From assembly GCA_017524525.1 (NCBI GenBank), contig JAFXVM010000016.1, forward strand, positions 62,001 to 126,000: 64,000 bases of DNA, given 5' to 3'. Position numbers and translations under genes: made by a program. Below the pieces are notes generated by a model, which did no database searches, was not told the origin of the DNA, and saw only the letters and a program-made list of their open reading frames with translations. This document shows, piece by piece, positions 8,850 through 16,197 of the stretch. Every line of letters starts with the position of its first letter. Position 1 is the stretch's first letter. The DNA comes from Alphaproteobacteria bacterium (GTDB lineage: Bacteria; Pseudomonadota; Alphaproteobacteria; Rs-D84).

Positions 8850-9794
8850 ATGAAAAGATTGTTTTGTTTTTTGTTGTGTTCGTTTTTATTTGTATCAGCA
8901 TCTTTTGGTGCTGACAGATGTTCTGCCCCAGATAAAACGTATGATGCAGATAAACGATGCTATGTAAGCAGAGAACTTTTTACAAAAACCCCGTATAATG
9001 CAGCCGCGCATTTGTTATTTTCTCCTATGATACAAGACTATTATTGTAGTGGGGCAATAGTTAAAGAAAAAGGTAAATTGTATTTATACACGGTTAAGCA
9101 TTGTGTGGATGAATATAATGGAGATAATCGTAAAACCGTGTATGTAAAGTTGCCTGGAAGCAGTAAAATTATTACAGCAAAAATGTATCAAATATACCCC
9201 AGTGAAGATTTTGCAATATACAGTATAGACGATGATGTTGATATACCTTTTGTTGAATTAAGTCAAAAATTTTATGGTGATGATATTTTTTATGAAGATG
9301 AACAAAAGGTTCGTGTGATTGGATATGGGGCGTTAAAAATAATGACGGATGAAGAAATAGAAGAAGTAAGACAAAAATATGTGTTTTTTCTGCAAAATAA
9401 AAAGGGGAGAATAGTTCCAAACGATTATGTAAAAGAAGGCTTTGTGATACAAATAGAAGACGATAAAGATTATAACAGCGCAAGAGAGTTTTTAAAATAT
9501 TTAGTGAACAATGAAAATGATTATTATGAAAGTGTTTTTCAAGATCATGCTTTAAAAGTATCTGAGTGTACATATACACAGGTTGATGGTTTTTCTGGGT
9601 GTCAGGTTTGGGGGGCTAATTCTGGCAGTGGTTTGTATGACGAAGATAACAAAGTGGAAGGTTTTGTTTCAACAGGAACACAAATCATAGGCGGAAAATA
9701 TCATGCTGGATTGGTTGGCACGGTTAGTACAGAACCCAAAGAAGAAGACAAAGGTTTTGAATTAATAAAACAATTGGTTTTCGATAAAAAGTAA
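8850..9794 (+). CDS. Secreted trypsin-like serine protease
   Basis: A 314-residue exported protein with a signal peptide (1-20, ending SFGA). The chymotrypsin-fold triad can be placed: H84 in YTVKHCV, D120 in SEDFAIYS and S258 in ANSGSGLYD. Paired cysteines sit around the histidine (C66/C85) and near the serine (C240/C251), as in S1 proteases. The glycine after SG is serine rather than the usual GDSGGP. It probably acts in the periplasm or outside the cell. The gene is four bases after the LysM/LytM lipoprotein and is followed by a strong terminator, so it is last in that unit. The substrate is unknown. Confidence 0.75.
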   Translation: MKRLFCFLLCSFLFVSASFGADRCSAPDKTYDADKRCYVSRELFTKTPYNAAAHLLFSPMIQDYYCSGAIVKEKGKLYLYTVKHCVDEYNGDNRKTVYVKLPGSSKIITAKMYQIYPSEDFAIYSIDDDVDIPFVELSQKFYGDDIFYEDEQKVRVIGYGALKIMTDEEIEEVRQKYVFFLQNKKGRIVPNDYVKEGFVIQIEDDKDYNSAREFLKYLVNNENDYYESVFQDHALKVSECTYTQVDGFSGCQVWGANSGSGLYDEDNKVEGFVSTGTQIIGGKYHAGLVGTVSTEPKEEDKGFELIKQLVFDKK

Positions 9795-9802
9795 AAAAAT
9801 AG

Positions 9803-9833
9803 GGGGCGATTTTTTCGCCCCTCGGTTTTTTTT
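9803..9833 (+). terminator. Rho-independent terminator after the protease gene
   Basis: GGGGCGA at 9803-9809 pairs with TCGCCCC at 9815-9821 and is followed by eight T residues at 9826-9833. The T tract runs into the stop codon of the convergent gene. Confidence 0.88.
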
Positions 9834-10392
9834 ATTGTTTTAATGTACCCCATGCTGCTTTGTATCCGCCATCTCTGGTTAATATCAATTTAGCATTATC
9901 TAATTGGGTTGCTGTCAAACCACGGACAATATAAGATTCTTGCAGGCGTTCACCATTGTTTGCAACTTTCAATTGTGGCAAATCAACGGACATTGCTTCC
10001 ATTGCACAACATGTGTTATCATTGCATGCGCCACATTGATAAACTTGTGCTGTGTACACAGTATTAGGGCGTAAATACACTAAATCAACAGTCATTTTTA
10101 ACCCATCATCAGTTTCTTTGAACCAAATAGTTCCCATTTCTGCTTCGCCACCTTGGTTGCTGCGCGTAGCCATATTTGCTTTGACTTTTTTTACATCAGT
10201 ACCTGAATAAGTTTGTTGAAAGATAACAGGGTTATTATCATGCATTTTATGGTGTTTTTTATGTTCTTTGTCCTTGTGATGTTTTTGATGCATTTCATGA
10301 TTATGTGTATTGGTTGGGCACGTTGTGCATGCGCTTGTTAACAAAGATATGCCACAAAGTGATGCGATTAAAAATAGGTTTTTGTTTTTCAT
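9832..10392 (-). CDS. Histidine-rich lipoprotein with a degenerate Cu/Zn superoxide dismutase-like domain
   Basis: A 186-residue lipoprotein (lipobox LTSAC, C22). Residues 25-52 are rich in histidine and lysine and could bind metal. The remaining about 130 residues follow the Cu,Zn-SOD beta-barrel order: GTIWFKETDDGL, then a loop (LRPNTVYTAQVYQCGAC), then DLPQLKVANNGERLQ and a final strand. The histidines that bind copper in true SodC (HxH and the later IH) are replaced by TAQVYQ and LT, so dismutase activity is doubtful. Four cysteines cluster at CGACNDNTCC. The ribosome binding site GGAGAAAAAAC precedes the ATG. Domain assignment is my reading of the pattern and should be tested by structure prediction. 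Confidence 0.6.
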   Translation of the reverse strand: MKNKNLFLIASLCGISLLTSACTTCPTNTHNHEMHQKHHKDKEHKKHHKMHDNNPVIFQQTYSGTDVKKVKANMATRSNQGGEAEMGTIWFKETDDGLKMTVDLVYLRPNTVYTAQVYQCGACNDNTCCAMEAMSVDLPQLKVANNGERLQESYIVRGLTATQLDNAKLILTRDGGYKAAWGTLKQ

Positions 10393-10487
10393 GTTTTTTT
10401 CTCCTTTTGGTTAATGGGTTTACAGGTGTATTTTATATTAAAACATCTAAAATATCGTCAGGTTTGAATGCCTAGGGACGAAAATAT

Positions 10488-10551
10488 ATTGCGCGTAAAA
10501 ATAAAAAAGCCATAAAAAATGGCTTTTTATTTTTGGTGGACGCGCAGGGAT
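10488..10551 (-). repeat. 64-bp direct repeat, copy A: tRNA-Lys 3' end plus terminator
   Basis: Identical over 64 bp to 10658-10721. Read on the minus strand it is the last 20 bases of tRNA-Lys including CCA, followed by a hairpin (AAAGCCAT/ATGGCTTT) with a T tract. It looks like a relic attachment site or a tandem duplication of the original tRNA-Lys tail. Confidence 0.85.
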
Positions 10552-10657
10552 ACACTCGGGCAAAGCCCTGCGTGGCAACCGTGACGATTTTGCTGCGTTT
10601 ATACTTGCAAAATCTACTTGTTGTCGAACAGCAACTTCGTTGGAGGGTTCTCATCCC

Positions 10658-10721
10658 ATTGCGCGTAAAAATAAAAAAGCCATAAAAAATGGCTTTTTAT
10701 TTTTGGTGGACGCGCAGGGAT
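10658..10721 (-). repeat. 64-bp direct repeat, copy B: tRNA-Lys 3' part plus original terminator
   Basis: Second copy of the 64-bp repeat. Here the tRNA homology continues rightward to 10750, so this copy is the left end of the present island. Its hairpin plus T tract was presumably the native tRNA-Lys terminator before insertion. Confidence 0.85.
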
Positions 10722-10750
10722 TCGAACCCTGGACCCACTGATTAAGAGTC
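10703..10750 (-). repeat. Left attachment site of the island (tRNA-Lys 3' fragment)
   Basis: A 48-bp exact copy of 17088-17135. It covers the tRNA-Lys 3' end, T arm and variable region through the anticodon arm up to GACTC. After it the sequence diverges from tRNA. This is the duplicated core expected when a tyrosine recombinase inserts into the 3' half of a tRNA gene; the integrase gene begins 140 bases inside. Confidence 0.9.
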
Positions 10751-10889
10751 TTTAACGTCTATAAAACTGAGATTTAACTTCCACTTATTTGCACTATTTT
10801 ACGCACAATTCGTATTAAAACAGAACTTATATGTGACAAAAGTGGGATTTAGTTTATTTTTTCTCAAACCAATCTTAAAATACTAACAA

Positions 10890-12032
10890 ATGAAAACCAA
10901 ATTTAACTTTACACAAGCAACTTTGGCTAATTTGGCAACACCAACACAACAAATTAAGCATTATATTGTGCGCGATAGCAATCAACGTGGTTTAATATTG
11001 ATGGTTAATTATGGGGGAACAAAAACATTTTACTTTCGTGCCAAACAAAAACATAAAAAAGTGATGTTTAAAATTGGCGATTTTCCTTATTTAGATGTTG
11101 AAACTGCACGAAATAAAGCATTTATGCTTTATAAAAATATAAAAAATGGTGAATATACGGCAACAAAACAACAAATAATGACTTTAAGTGAATTATTTTA
11201 CAACGAATATTTGCCAAAATATGCAAAAGTGTTTAAAAAAGAGACAAGTTGGCATGAAAATGAACGTATATTTAATACACATTTTAATTCTTTAAAAGAT
11301 AAGCAATTAAATGATATTAGCAGGATAAACATTGACGATTGGCATAAAAATATAGGTAAAAATAATGGGATATATATAGCGAACAGATGTCTTGCATTAA
11401 TAAGACATATGTTAAATATGGCGATAAATTGGGGTTTTATAACAACAAATAATGCTACACATATTAAGCAATTTAAAGAAACTGCGCGTGACAGGTTTTT
11501 GCAACCTGATGAAATACATAACTTTATAACTGCTTTAAATATGGCAAAAAACAAGCAATTTAAGCATTTTATACTGTTGTTGTTATTTACAGGACAAAGA
11601 AAAAGCAATATTTTATCGCTTAAATGGGAAAACATAAACTTTCACAACAATATTATGTATTTGCCAGATACAAAAAATAACCAACCTCAGCAAATTCCAC
11701 TTACACAGCAAGCAATAAATGTATTTAATGATATTGGGATACGTGAAAAAGGTTGGGTTTTTCCAAGTAAAGACAGCAAAAGCGGACATTTACAAAACCC
11801 AAAGCGTTGTTGGCAACAATTATTAAAGATTGCACATATTGAAAACTTACGTATGCATGATTTACGACGAACTTTAGGCTCTTATCAAGCAATTATTGGC
11901 AGTAGCATGAATATAATTGGCAAATCTTTGGGCCATAAATCGCTTCAATCAACCGCTGTGTATGCAAGGCTTTCTTTGGCGCCCGTCAGAGATTCAATGC
12001 AAAAAGCAACTGACGAAATATTAAAGTATTAA
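10890..12032 (+). CDS. int: Tyrosine-recombinase integrase, P4-like, of the tRNA-Lys island
   Basis: A 380-residue site-specific recombinase. The N-terminus (about 1-95) resembles the P4-integrase arm-binding domain (RGLILMVNYGGTKTFYFR), a SAM-like core-binding domain follows (about 97-200), and the catalytic domain starts near 205. Catalytic residues are all visible: R237 in TGQRKSN, K262, H323-xx-R326 in HDLRR, H349 in LGHKS and the nucleophile Y358. The gene looks intact. It lies 140 bases inside the left attachment repeat and points into the island. A TAAAAT at 10876-10881 lies eight bases before the ATG and no ribosome binding site is seen, so translation may be leaderless. Confidence 0.95.
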   Translation: MKTKFNFTQATLANLATPTQQIKHYIVRDSNQRGLILMVNYGGTKTFYFRAKQKHKKVMFKIGDFPYLDVETARNKAFMLYKNIKNGEYTATKQQIMTLSELFYNEYLPKYAKVFKKETSWHENERIFNTHFNSLKDKQLNDISRINIDDWHKNIGKNNGIYIANRCLALIRHMLNMAINWGFITTNNATHIKQFKETARDRFLQPDEIHNFITALNMAKNKQFKHFILLLLFTGQRKSNILSLKWENINFHNNIMYLPDTKNNQPQQIPLTQQAINVFNDIGIREKGWVFPSKDSKSGHLQNPKRCWQQLLKIAHIENLRMHDLRRTLGSYQAIIGSSMNIIGKSLGHKSLQSTAVYARLSLAPVRDSMQKATDEILKY

Positions 12033-12122
12033 ATTTTTTTCATTTTGTGGGCTACTTCTGACAATTTTTATTTTATACTGCTCGCGAAATCATTTAAAAA
12101 CAACCCAAAAAAAGGATAAAAG

Positions 12123-12845
12123 ATGATGAATTTTAAAGTACATTTAGGGTATATTCACACGGAAAACAAACAACAATACAGATTTGGCTTAAAACCATTT
12201 GATTTTGATTTAACAAAATTTCCAAGTTTATTTATAAATTGTGGCAGAGAAAGAGTTTTTCCATGTAAAAACGAATTTGTAATGGATATAATTATTAAAC
12301 GAGCATTAGAAATAGAGAAATCAACGAATAATTTTAAAACGCTTGTTATCGACAATGGTCGTATTACACATTGTTCTGCTCTTTATTATGATAATTATTA
12401 TATGGTTAGACCAGAAACCGCCCTTAAACAAATAACATGTGAAATAAATCAAATTTACAAAAGATATTTGAATTGGCCAGATTTTTTTCCTTATAAAAAA
12501 TACTTCATAGCCGTTAATAATGCTTGGGGGCTTGAAAGTTATCTTGAAGACATTATGCTAAAATTGGGACCGATAGGCGTGTATTTAGTGTTTTCTGGGG
12601 GTGGCGAAATGTTAAGGTATCCGTGTCCACTTCAAAATTATTTGTTTGGGCAAATAGTTAAGCTACGTACAGATGATTATTATAAAGGAATAAATATGTT
12701 GCCACAACCGTATGGACCAAATTGGGGTATGGTTATGGAACGTTTTAAACCAGAACAAAAACTAAGCCAAATAATATATACAGACATGTATTACAACAAT
12801 TGGTGCAAAGGTGAAGAAACACGAGATGGGTGGATTTTTGATTAA
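12123..12845 (+). CDS. Degenerate FtsK/SpoIIIE-like protein (pseudo-ATPase), copy 1
   Basis: A 240-residue cytoplasmic protein with no name that I recognise outright. Its order of segments matches the FtsK motor core: FDLTKFPSLFINCG (28-41) where FtsK has the strand leading into Walker A; TLVIDNG (73-79); a helix with TCEINQIYKRYL (105-116) where FtsK has the EMERRY region; YFIAVNNAWGL (127-137) at Walker B; and GPIGVYLVFSGG (149-160) at the AAGIHLVLATQ strand. The P-loop GxxGxGKS and the Walker B acidic pair are absent. An ATG with ribosome binding site AAAGGA precedes it. The relation is my alignment by eye; catalytic loss is seen directly. Confidence 0.55.
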   Translation: MMNFKVHLGYIHTENKQQYRFGLKPFDFDLTKFPSLFINCGRERVFPCKNEFVMDIIIKRALEIEKSTNNFKTLVIDNGRITHCSALYYDNYYMVRPETALKQITCEINQIYKRYLNWPDFFPYKKYFIAVNNAWGLESYLEDIMLKLGPIGVYLVFSGGGEMLRYPCPLQNYLFGQIVKLRTDDYYKGINMLPQPYGPNWGMVMERFKPEQKLSQIIYTDMYYNNWCKGEETRDGWIFD

Positions 12846-12873
12846 ATTATTTGCACATAAACAAAGTTAATTC

Positions 12874-12901
12874 TTGCGAAACTTGCAAATAATGCTATAC
12901 T
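12874..12901 (+). promoter_or_regulatory. Promoter of the island structured RNA
   Basis: TTGCGA at 12874-12879 and TATACT at 12896-12901 with a 16-bp spacer. Predicted start near 12908, exactly where a self-complementary RNA begins. Confidence 0.7.
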
Positions 12902-12907
12902 ATGACG

Positions 12908-13090
12908 TGAATCATAATTAACGTGGTTCTGGGTGTAGAAACCTATCATATGCGTCGGCGCTGACGTTAAAAAGCCCTACAACTGTAATGGTTGGAGGGC
13001 TGGTGAATAAGGCATTTTGTCTAATAGCCGCACAACTCATATGATTGTTTCTAACCTCCAACCGCCTTCTTTATGATTGGCGGTATTTTT
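12908..13090 (+). ncRNA. Uncharacterised structured RNA with pairing 5' and 3' ends and its own terminator
   Basis: Between a good promoter and a terminator lies about 183 nt with no credible gene. The ends pair: AATCATAA at 12910-12917 with TTATGATT at 13071-13078; GGTT 12925-12928 with AACC 13060-13063; TAGAAAC 12936-12942 with GTTTCTA 13047-13053; ATCATATG 12945-12952 with CATATGAT 13038-13045. Inside are a hairpin at 12953-12966 (CGTC/GACG), a strong hairpin at 12973-13001 (AGCCCT...AGGGCT with CAAC/GTTG) and a weak one at about 13011-13029. The terminator ACCGCC/GGCGGT (13061-13084, then a T tract) shares bases with the closing stem, so the two folds compete. I do not recognise the family. 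It could be an element-encoded regulator or a cis-acting leader of the lipoprotein gene downstream. Confidence 0.65.
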
Positions 13091-13117
13091 TGTGTAAAAA
13101 AAACAAAGGAGAAACCT

Positions 13118-13975
13118 ATGAAAAACATGCTTTTTGTTTTTTTAGTAATAGCATTGTCTGCATGTGATATAAACAAATACGATTATATATTAAACAAAAC
13201 TGCCTTTTGCAATAAAACATCAGAAGAAATTTTTGTTTGCAAAGATGTTACACAAAAATTATTGTCAGGGCGGATTATTGAATATTTTCCTGATGGCAAA
13301 AATACAAAAAACTACTTTACGGTAAAAGACGGAAAACTAAATGGGAAACATATATCTTACTATGAAAACGGACAAGTGAAGTGGGACGGTGCCTATAAAG
13401 ATGGTAAAGAGGAAGGTTTTATAAAAGTTTATTATGAAAATGGTGTTTTAAAACGGGAAGTTTTTTTTCAAGATGGTAAACTGAATGGTTTTGTTAAGGA
13501 TTATTATGAAAATGGTAAAATAAAAACAGTAGGCTATGTTAACGAAGGGAAACTGAGCGGGCCATTTTGGTCATATACGAATTTTGGTTTGCTAATGTCA
13601 GAAATAGAATACAAAATGGGTAAAATGGTAAAAAGCCGACAAGCTCCTGAAACAGAATTAAAACTTGCCTGTAAAAAACATTTTAATTTATGTAGCCAAG
13701 ACAATCGAAATGTTGGGTGTAGAAAAAAGTTATCTGGTAAAATTAGTTCTATAGAAAAAAATGGCGTATTTGTTGATTATGATGCGTTTGTTTATACAAC
13801 GAAGAAATACATAAGTAACGAAAAAATAGATTCAAAATACTACTATGAATATGTTGACACAGTAGAATACGCTGCGCCAAATGGTTTAAAACAACGTGTT
13901 CGTGCATATAAAGAAACAAACGAAGAAGCTTTGTGTGACGATTTATACAAACCATTCAGAGAATTAGGTAAATAA
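13118..13975 (+). CDS. Lipoprotein with YwqK/MORN-2 repeats
   Basis: A 285-residue lipoprotein (lipobox LSAC, C16). Residues about 50-180 contain four or more tandem repeats of the form DGKLNG...YYENG(K/Q)(I/V)K, the MORN-2 pattern of the YwqK family, sometimes annotated as antitoxins in polymorphic toxin systems. The C-terminal third has six cysteines and no recognised domain. The start at 13118 has a strong ribosome binding site, AAAGGAG, and lies just after the terminator of the structured RNA. As island cargo it may modify the cell surface, but no function can be assigned. Confidence 0.75.
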   Translation: MKNMLFVFLVIALSACDINKYDYILNKTAFCNKTSEEIFVCKDVTQKLLSGRIIEYFPDGKNTKNYFTVKDGKLNGKHISYYENGQVKWDGAYKDGKEEGFIKVYYENGVLKREVFFQDGKLNGFVKDYYENGKIKTVGYVNEGKLSGPFWSYTNFGLLMSEIEYKMGKMVKSRQAPETELKLACKKHFNLCSQDNRNVGCRKKLSGKISSIEKNGVFVDYDAFVYTTKKYISNEKIDSKYYYEYVDTVEYAAPNGLKQRVRAYKETNEEALCDDLYKPFRELGK

Positions 13976-13988
13976 AAGAGGTTTTTTT

Positions 13989-14999
13989 ATGAAAAATTAT
14001 AGTGTTTTTATAGCGTTATTGCTAAGTGCGTGTGGTGGATTTGATTCAAAACAAGAGTTTTTACAAGATTCACAAAATGCAAAAAAATTGGCTGAATTAT
14101 CAAACAAACGCATTATATCATCTGATTGTGATAAATTGATTAAACTATATGATTTTGCGGTATTAAAATCACCAACAATAGAAGATTTATCTAAAATTAT
14201 GCCGATTTTTGGTTTAAAGGCAGATGATGCAAAAAACATAGATAAAGTATACAAAATTGATTTTGATAAAATAGATAAATATAATTGTTACGATAATACA
14301 GACAGTTTGTTACATGAAATAGAGCAATATTGTAATAATAAATACCCCACAGAGCTTTTTAAACGTGATGAATGCGAAGATTATTTAAGTTATATAGTAT
14401 TAAATAACAATTATGTTTATAACAGAAAGCAAGATATTGAAGGCAATAGAAGTAATATAATATATTCAGTGAAACTCAATATTCAAAGTATATATATTAT
14501 GCCAGAAAAGGCAGACAAATTTTTGCCAGAATTTACGGCAACTGAATTAATAAAAGCAGATAATGAGGTACTTGGAACATACGATAGCGATTGTTATGGT
14601 AATTTATGTGAACACGCGACACAAAATGTTACCAGATTAAATGCTGCCTTGGTTCTATATGATTACTGTGTTTATAATAAAACATTCTTACCAAACGATG
14701 GATACGATATATGCGTTTGTTTTGCGCATGAAACCTACCAAAAAGTTAACTATAAAAACGTGATTTATATTCACGAAAAAAAAGAACTGCCACAATCTAA
14801 AAAGACAGAATTCAATCAAATTTATAAAAAATGTGAACAGAAAATAGAAAAACAGCGAATAAAAGCAGAAAAAGAACGATATGGTGAAGCAAAAAGCGCG
14901 AATAGCGATGAGAATAATGTGTTCATTGAAGCATTAGAAAATACTGCTTGGGCACACAGAACAATTACAGAAACACGTAAAAAAGCAGAAAACAAGTAA
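13989..14999 (+). CDS. Island lipoprotein of unknown function
   Basis: A 336-residue protein with a lipoprotein signal (LLSACGG, C15). I recognise no domain. The mature part is mostly charged and helical, with scattered cysteines (C47 and pairs near residues 99, 112, 127, 201, 206, 227, 239 and 241), which suggests disulfides in the periplasm. The C-terminus (about 275-336) is a lysine/glutamate-rich helix. It begins 13 bases after the YwqK-repeat lipoprotein, and its stop overlaps an alternative start of the next gene, so the genes from 13118 to 15442 look like one operon. Confidence 0.7.
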   Translation: MKNYSVFIALLLSACGGFDSKQEFLQDSQNAKKLAELSNKRIISSDCDKLIKLYDFAVLKSPTIEDLSKIMPIFGLKADDAKNIDKVYKIDFDKIDKYNCYDNTDSLLHEIEQYCNNKYPTELFKRDECEDYLSYIVLNNNYVYNRKQDIEGNRSNIIYSVKLNIQSIYIMPEKADKFLPEFTATELIKADNEVLGTYDSDCYGNLCEHATQNVTRLNAALVLYDYCVYNKTFLPNDGYDICVCFAHETYQKVNYKNVIYIHEKKELPQSKKTEFNQIYKKCEQKIEKQRIKAEKERYGEAKSANSDENNVFIEALENTAWAHRTITETRKKAENK

Positions 15000-15019
15000 T
15001 GAGCAAAAGGGGACCCAAT

Positions 15020-15442
15020 ATGAAAACTTTAAACGAACCGAAAGAAAACAATAAAACAGGTAAAGAATTTGAATTACGTTTTTTACATGAATTATATGAA
15101 CATATACGCAAAAAGAAAATTAAATGTGAGGTTTTTCAACCCATAGTAGACGACAATGGCATAGATTATATAATAAGAACAAATAACGGTGAATACAGGG
15201 AAATACAGATAAAATCACGAACAAAAAAGCGCCCTTTCACAATAAAAACCGATTTTACACGACCCAAAGATTATTGGCTGATACTTTATTATAATGAAGA
15301 TAACGATAAGAACATGTATATTTTAAACAAAACCGATATTGCACATGTAATAAAAAAATACGGTCACATAAATATAACAAAAGAGTTGGAACAATATAAG
15401 ACTGATACTGGCGATTTTAGTCGTTTGTTTAAAAACAAATAA
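15020..15442 (+). CDS. PD-(D/E)XK-fold nuclease-like protein
   Basis: A 140-residue soluble protein. It shows the order of a small PD-(D/E)XK nuclease domain: an N-terminal helix with TGKEFELRFLHEL, then DDNGIDYII carrying the metal-binding aspartate, then YREIQIKSR, where E/Q and K form the (D/E)xK-like end of the motif. Related small proteins include Mrr/Hjc-like nucleases and DUF4365. The start at 15020 is chosen because AAAAGGGGA lies six bases upstream; an ATG at 14999 overlaps the previous stop and would add seven residues. A role in element maintenance or anti-phage defence is possible but not shown. Confidence 0.6.
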   Translation: MKTLNEPKENNKTGKEFELRFLHELYEHIRKKKIKCEVFQPIVDDNGIDYIIRTNNGEYREIQIKSRTKKRPFTIKTDFTRPKDYWLILYYNEDNDKNMYILNKTDIAHVIKKYGHINITKELEQYKTDTGDFSRLFKNK

Positions 15443-15508
15443 ATACTAAGTTTTTCCTTAGAAATTGCATAGTATTGTCTTAATATAACAGCACAAGGAG
15501 CAATAACA

Positions 15509-16102
15509 ATGCCGTTTGATATACAATTAAGCAAAGATTTAACACTGGATATACGTAAGTGCCCACATTTGCTTATTGTTGGCAAAGGTGATAATTGGGC
15601 TAACTTTTCAAAAGATATTGAAAAAAGACTTTCTTCTGTTGATAACCAAACTTCGCTTCGTAATTTTGTATATATTTTACGTTGTTTAGACGGCATAACC
15701 GCACGAGATAAAGAAGTATTAAATGAACGATATGAACTATTAAGTGCGCTGGATTGCTGCAATATAGAGCAATTTAATAAACGATTTAAGTATGAAAGTT
15801 TAATGTATGAAGTTTTGTTCGTATCACCAGCAAAAACGAAATACAACTATGATTTGTTAAAAGAAGTGTTAATGAAAGGACGTGCAGTTGGTATGCATGT
15901 GGTTATGTTTGTTGATAGTATAAACGATTTTGAAAATAATATAGATTTATTAGATATGTTTACAGTTAAATTGGTATATAAGGCAAAAACGGGGGAAGAA
16001 AGCATAAAGTTAACTGGTTATAAAGGTGCTGAAAAGTTAAAAGGTAATGAGTTCTTGTTGTGTGAACTGGGTAAGCAGCCAGTAATTTATAAAGCCAATT
16101 AA
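15509..16102 (+). CDS. Degenerate FtsK/SpoIIIE-like protein (pseudo-ATPase), copy 2
   Basis: A 197-residue protein that follows the FtsK motor core closely: DLTLDIRKCPHLLIVG (10-25) matches the strand before Walker A; LNERYELLSALDCCNIEQFN (71-90) matches the MERRYxLMSxxGVRNLxxYN helix; MKGRAVGMHVVMF (122-134) matches the ARAAGIHLVLATQ strand; and GYKGAEKLKGNEFLLC (170-185) matches the GAExLLGxGDML loop. The Walker A site reads GKGDNWANF and the Walker B site reads EVLFVSPA, so neither nucleotide-binding motif is left. The conserved scaffold with erased catalytic sites suggests selection for a structural or inhibitory role. The ribosome binding site AAGGAG precedes the ATG. Confidence 0.72.
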   Translation: MPFDIQLSKDLTLDIRKCPHLLIVGKGDNWANFSKDIEKRLSSVDNQTSLRNFVYILRCLDGITARDKEVLNERYELLSALDCCNIEQFNKRFKYESLMYEVLFVSPAKTKYNYDLLKEVLMKGRAVGMHVVMFVDSINDFENNIDLLDMFTVKLVYKAKTGEESIKLTGYKGAEKLKGNEFLLCELGKQPVIYKAN

Positions 16103-16132
16103 TGGGTTTAATGCTGTATAAATTACTGAAAC

Positions 16133-16181
16133 TGTTTTTGCAATGTAGTTACACTGTTTTTCTGTTTATATGCTGTTACAC
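16133..16181. repeat. Two tandem imperfect repeats between convergent island genes
   Basis: Units 16133-16154 and 16155-16181 both begin TGTTTTT and end GTTACAC. They lie between the pseudo-FtsK gene and the convergent HUH-Rep gene. They could be iterons, a recombination remnant or a terminator region; no clear hairpin with a T tract is seen. Confidence 0.4.
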
Positions 16182-16197
16182 GGTAAAAAAAGGCGAA

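Larger units (their letters stand above)
10393..10889. other. Gene-poor left junction of the tRNA-Lys island
   Basis: About 500 bases with no supportable gene. It holds two 64-bp direct repeats (10488-10551 and 10658-10721), each a hairpin terminator joined to the 3' end of tRNA-Lys. A 106-bp insert lies between them and contains a perfect 8-bp inverted repeat (GATTTTGC/GCAAAATC). The left attachment repeat and the integrase upstream region complete the stretch. A minus-strand frame spans it but runs through the repeats and is not a credible gene. Confidence 0.7.

Noticed and set aside
10472..10654. Minus-strand open frame of 60 codons at the island's left junction
   Set aside because: It runs through the duplicated tRNA-tail/terminator repeat and the 106-bp insert; it has no ribosome binding site and is explained by repeats.
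12908..13090. 6S RNA (ssrS) as identity of the structured RNA
   Set aside because: The ends pair as in 6S RNA, but the interior forms separate short hairpins instead of one long arm with a central bubble, and it lies in a mobile island. Kept as an unassigned RNA.
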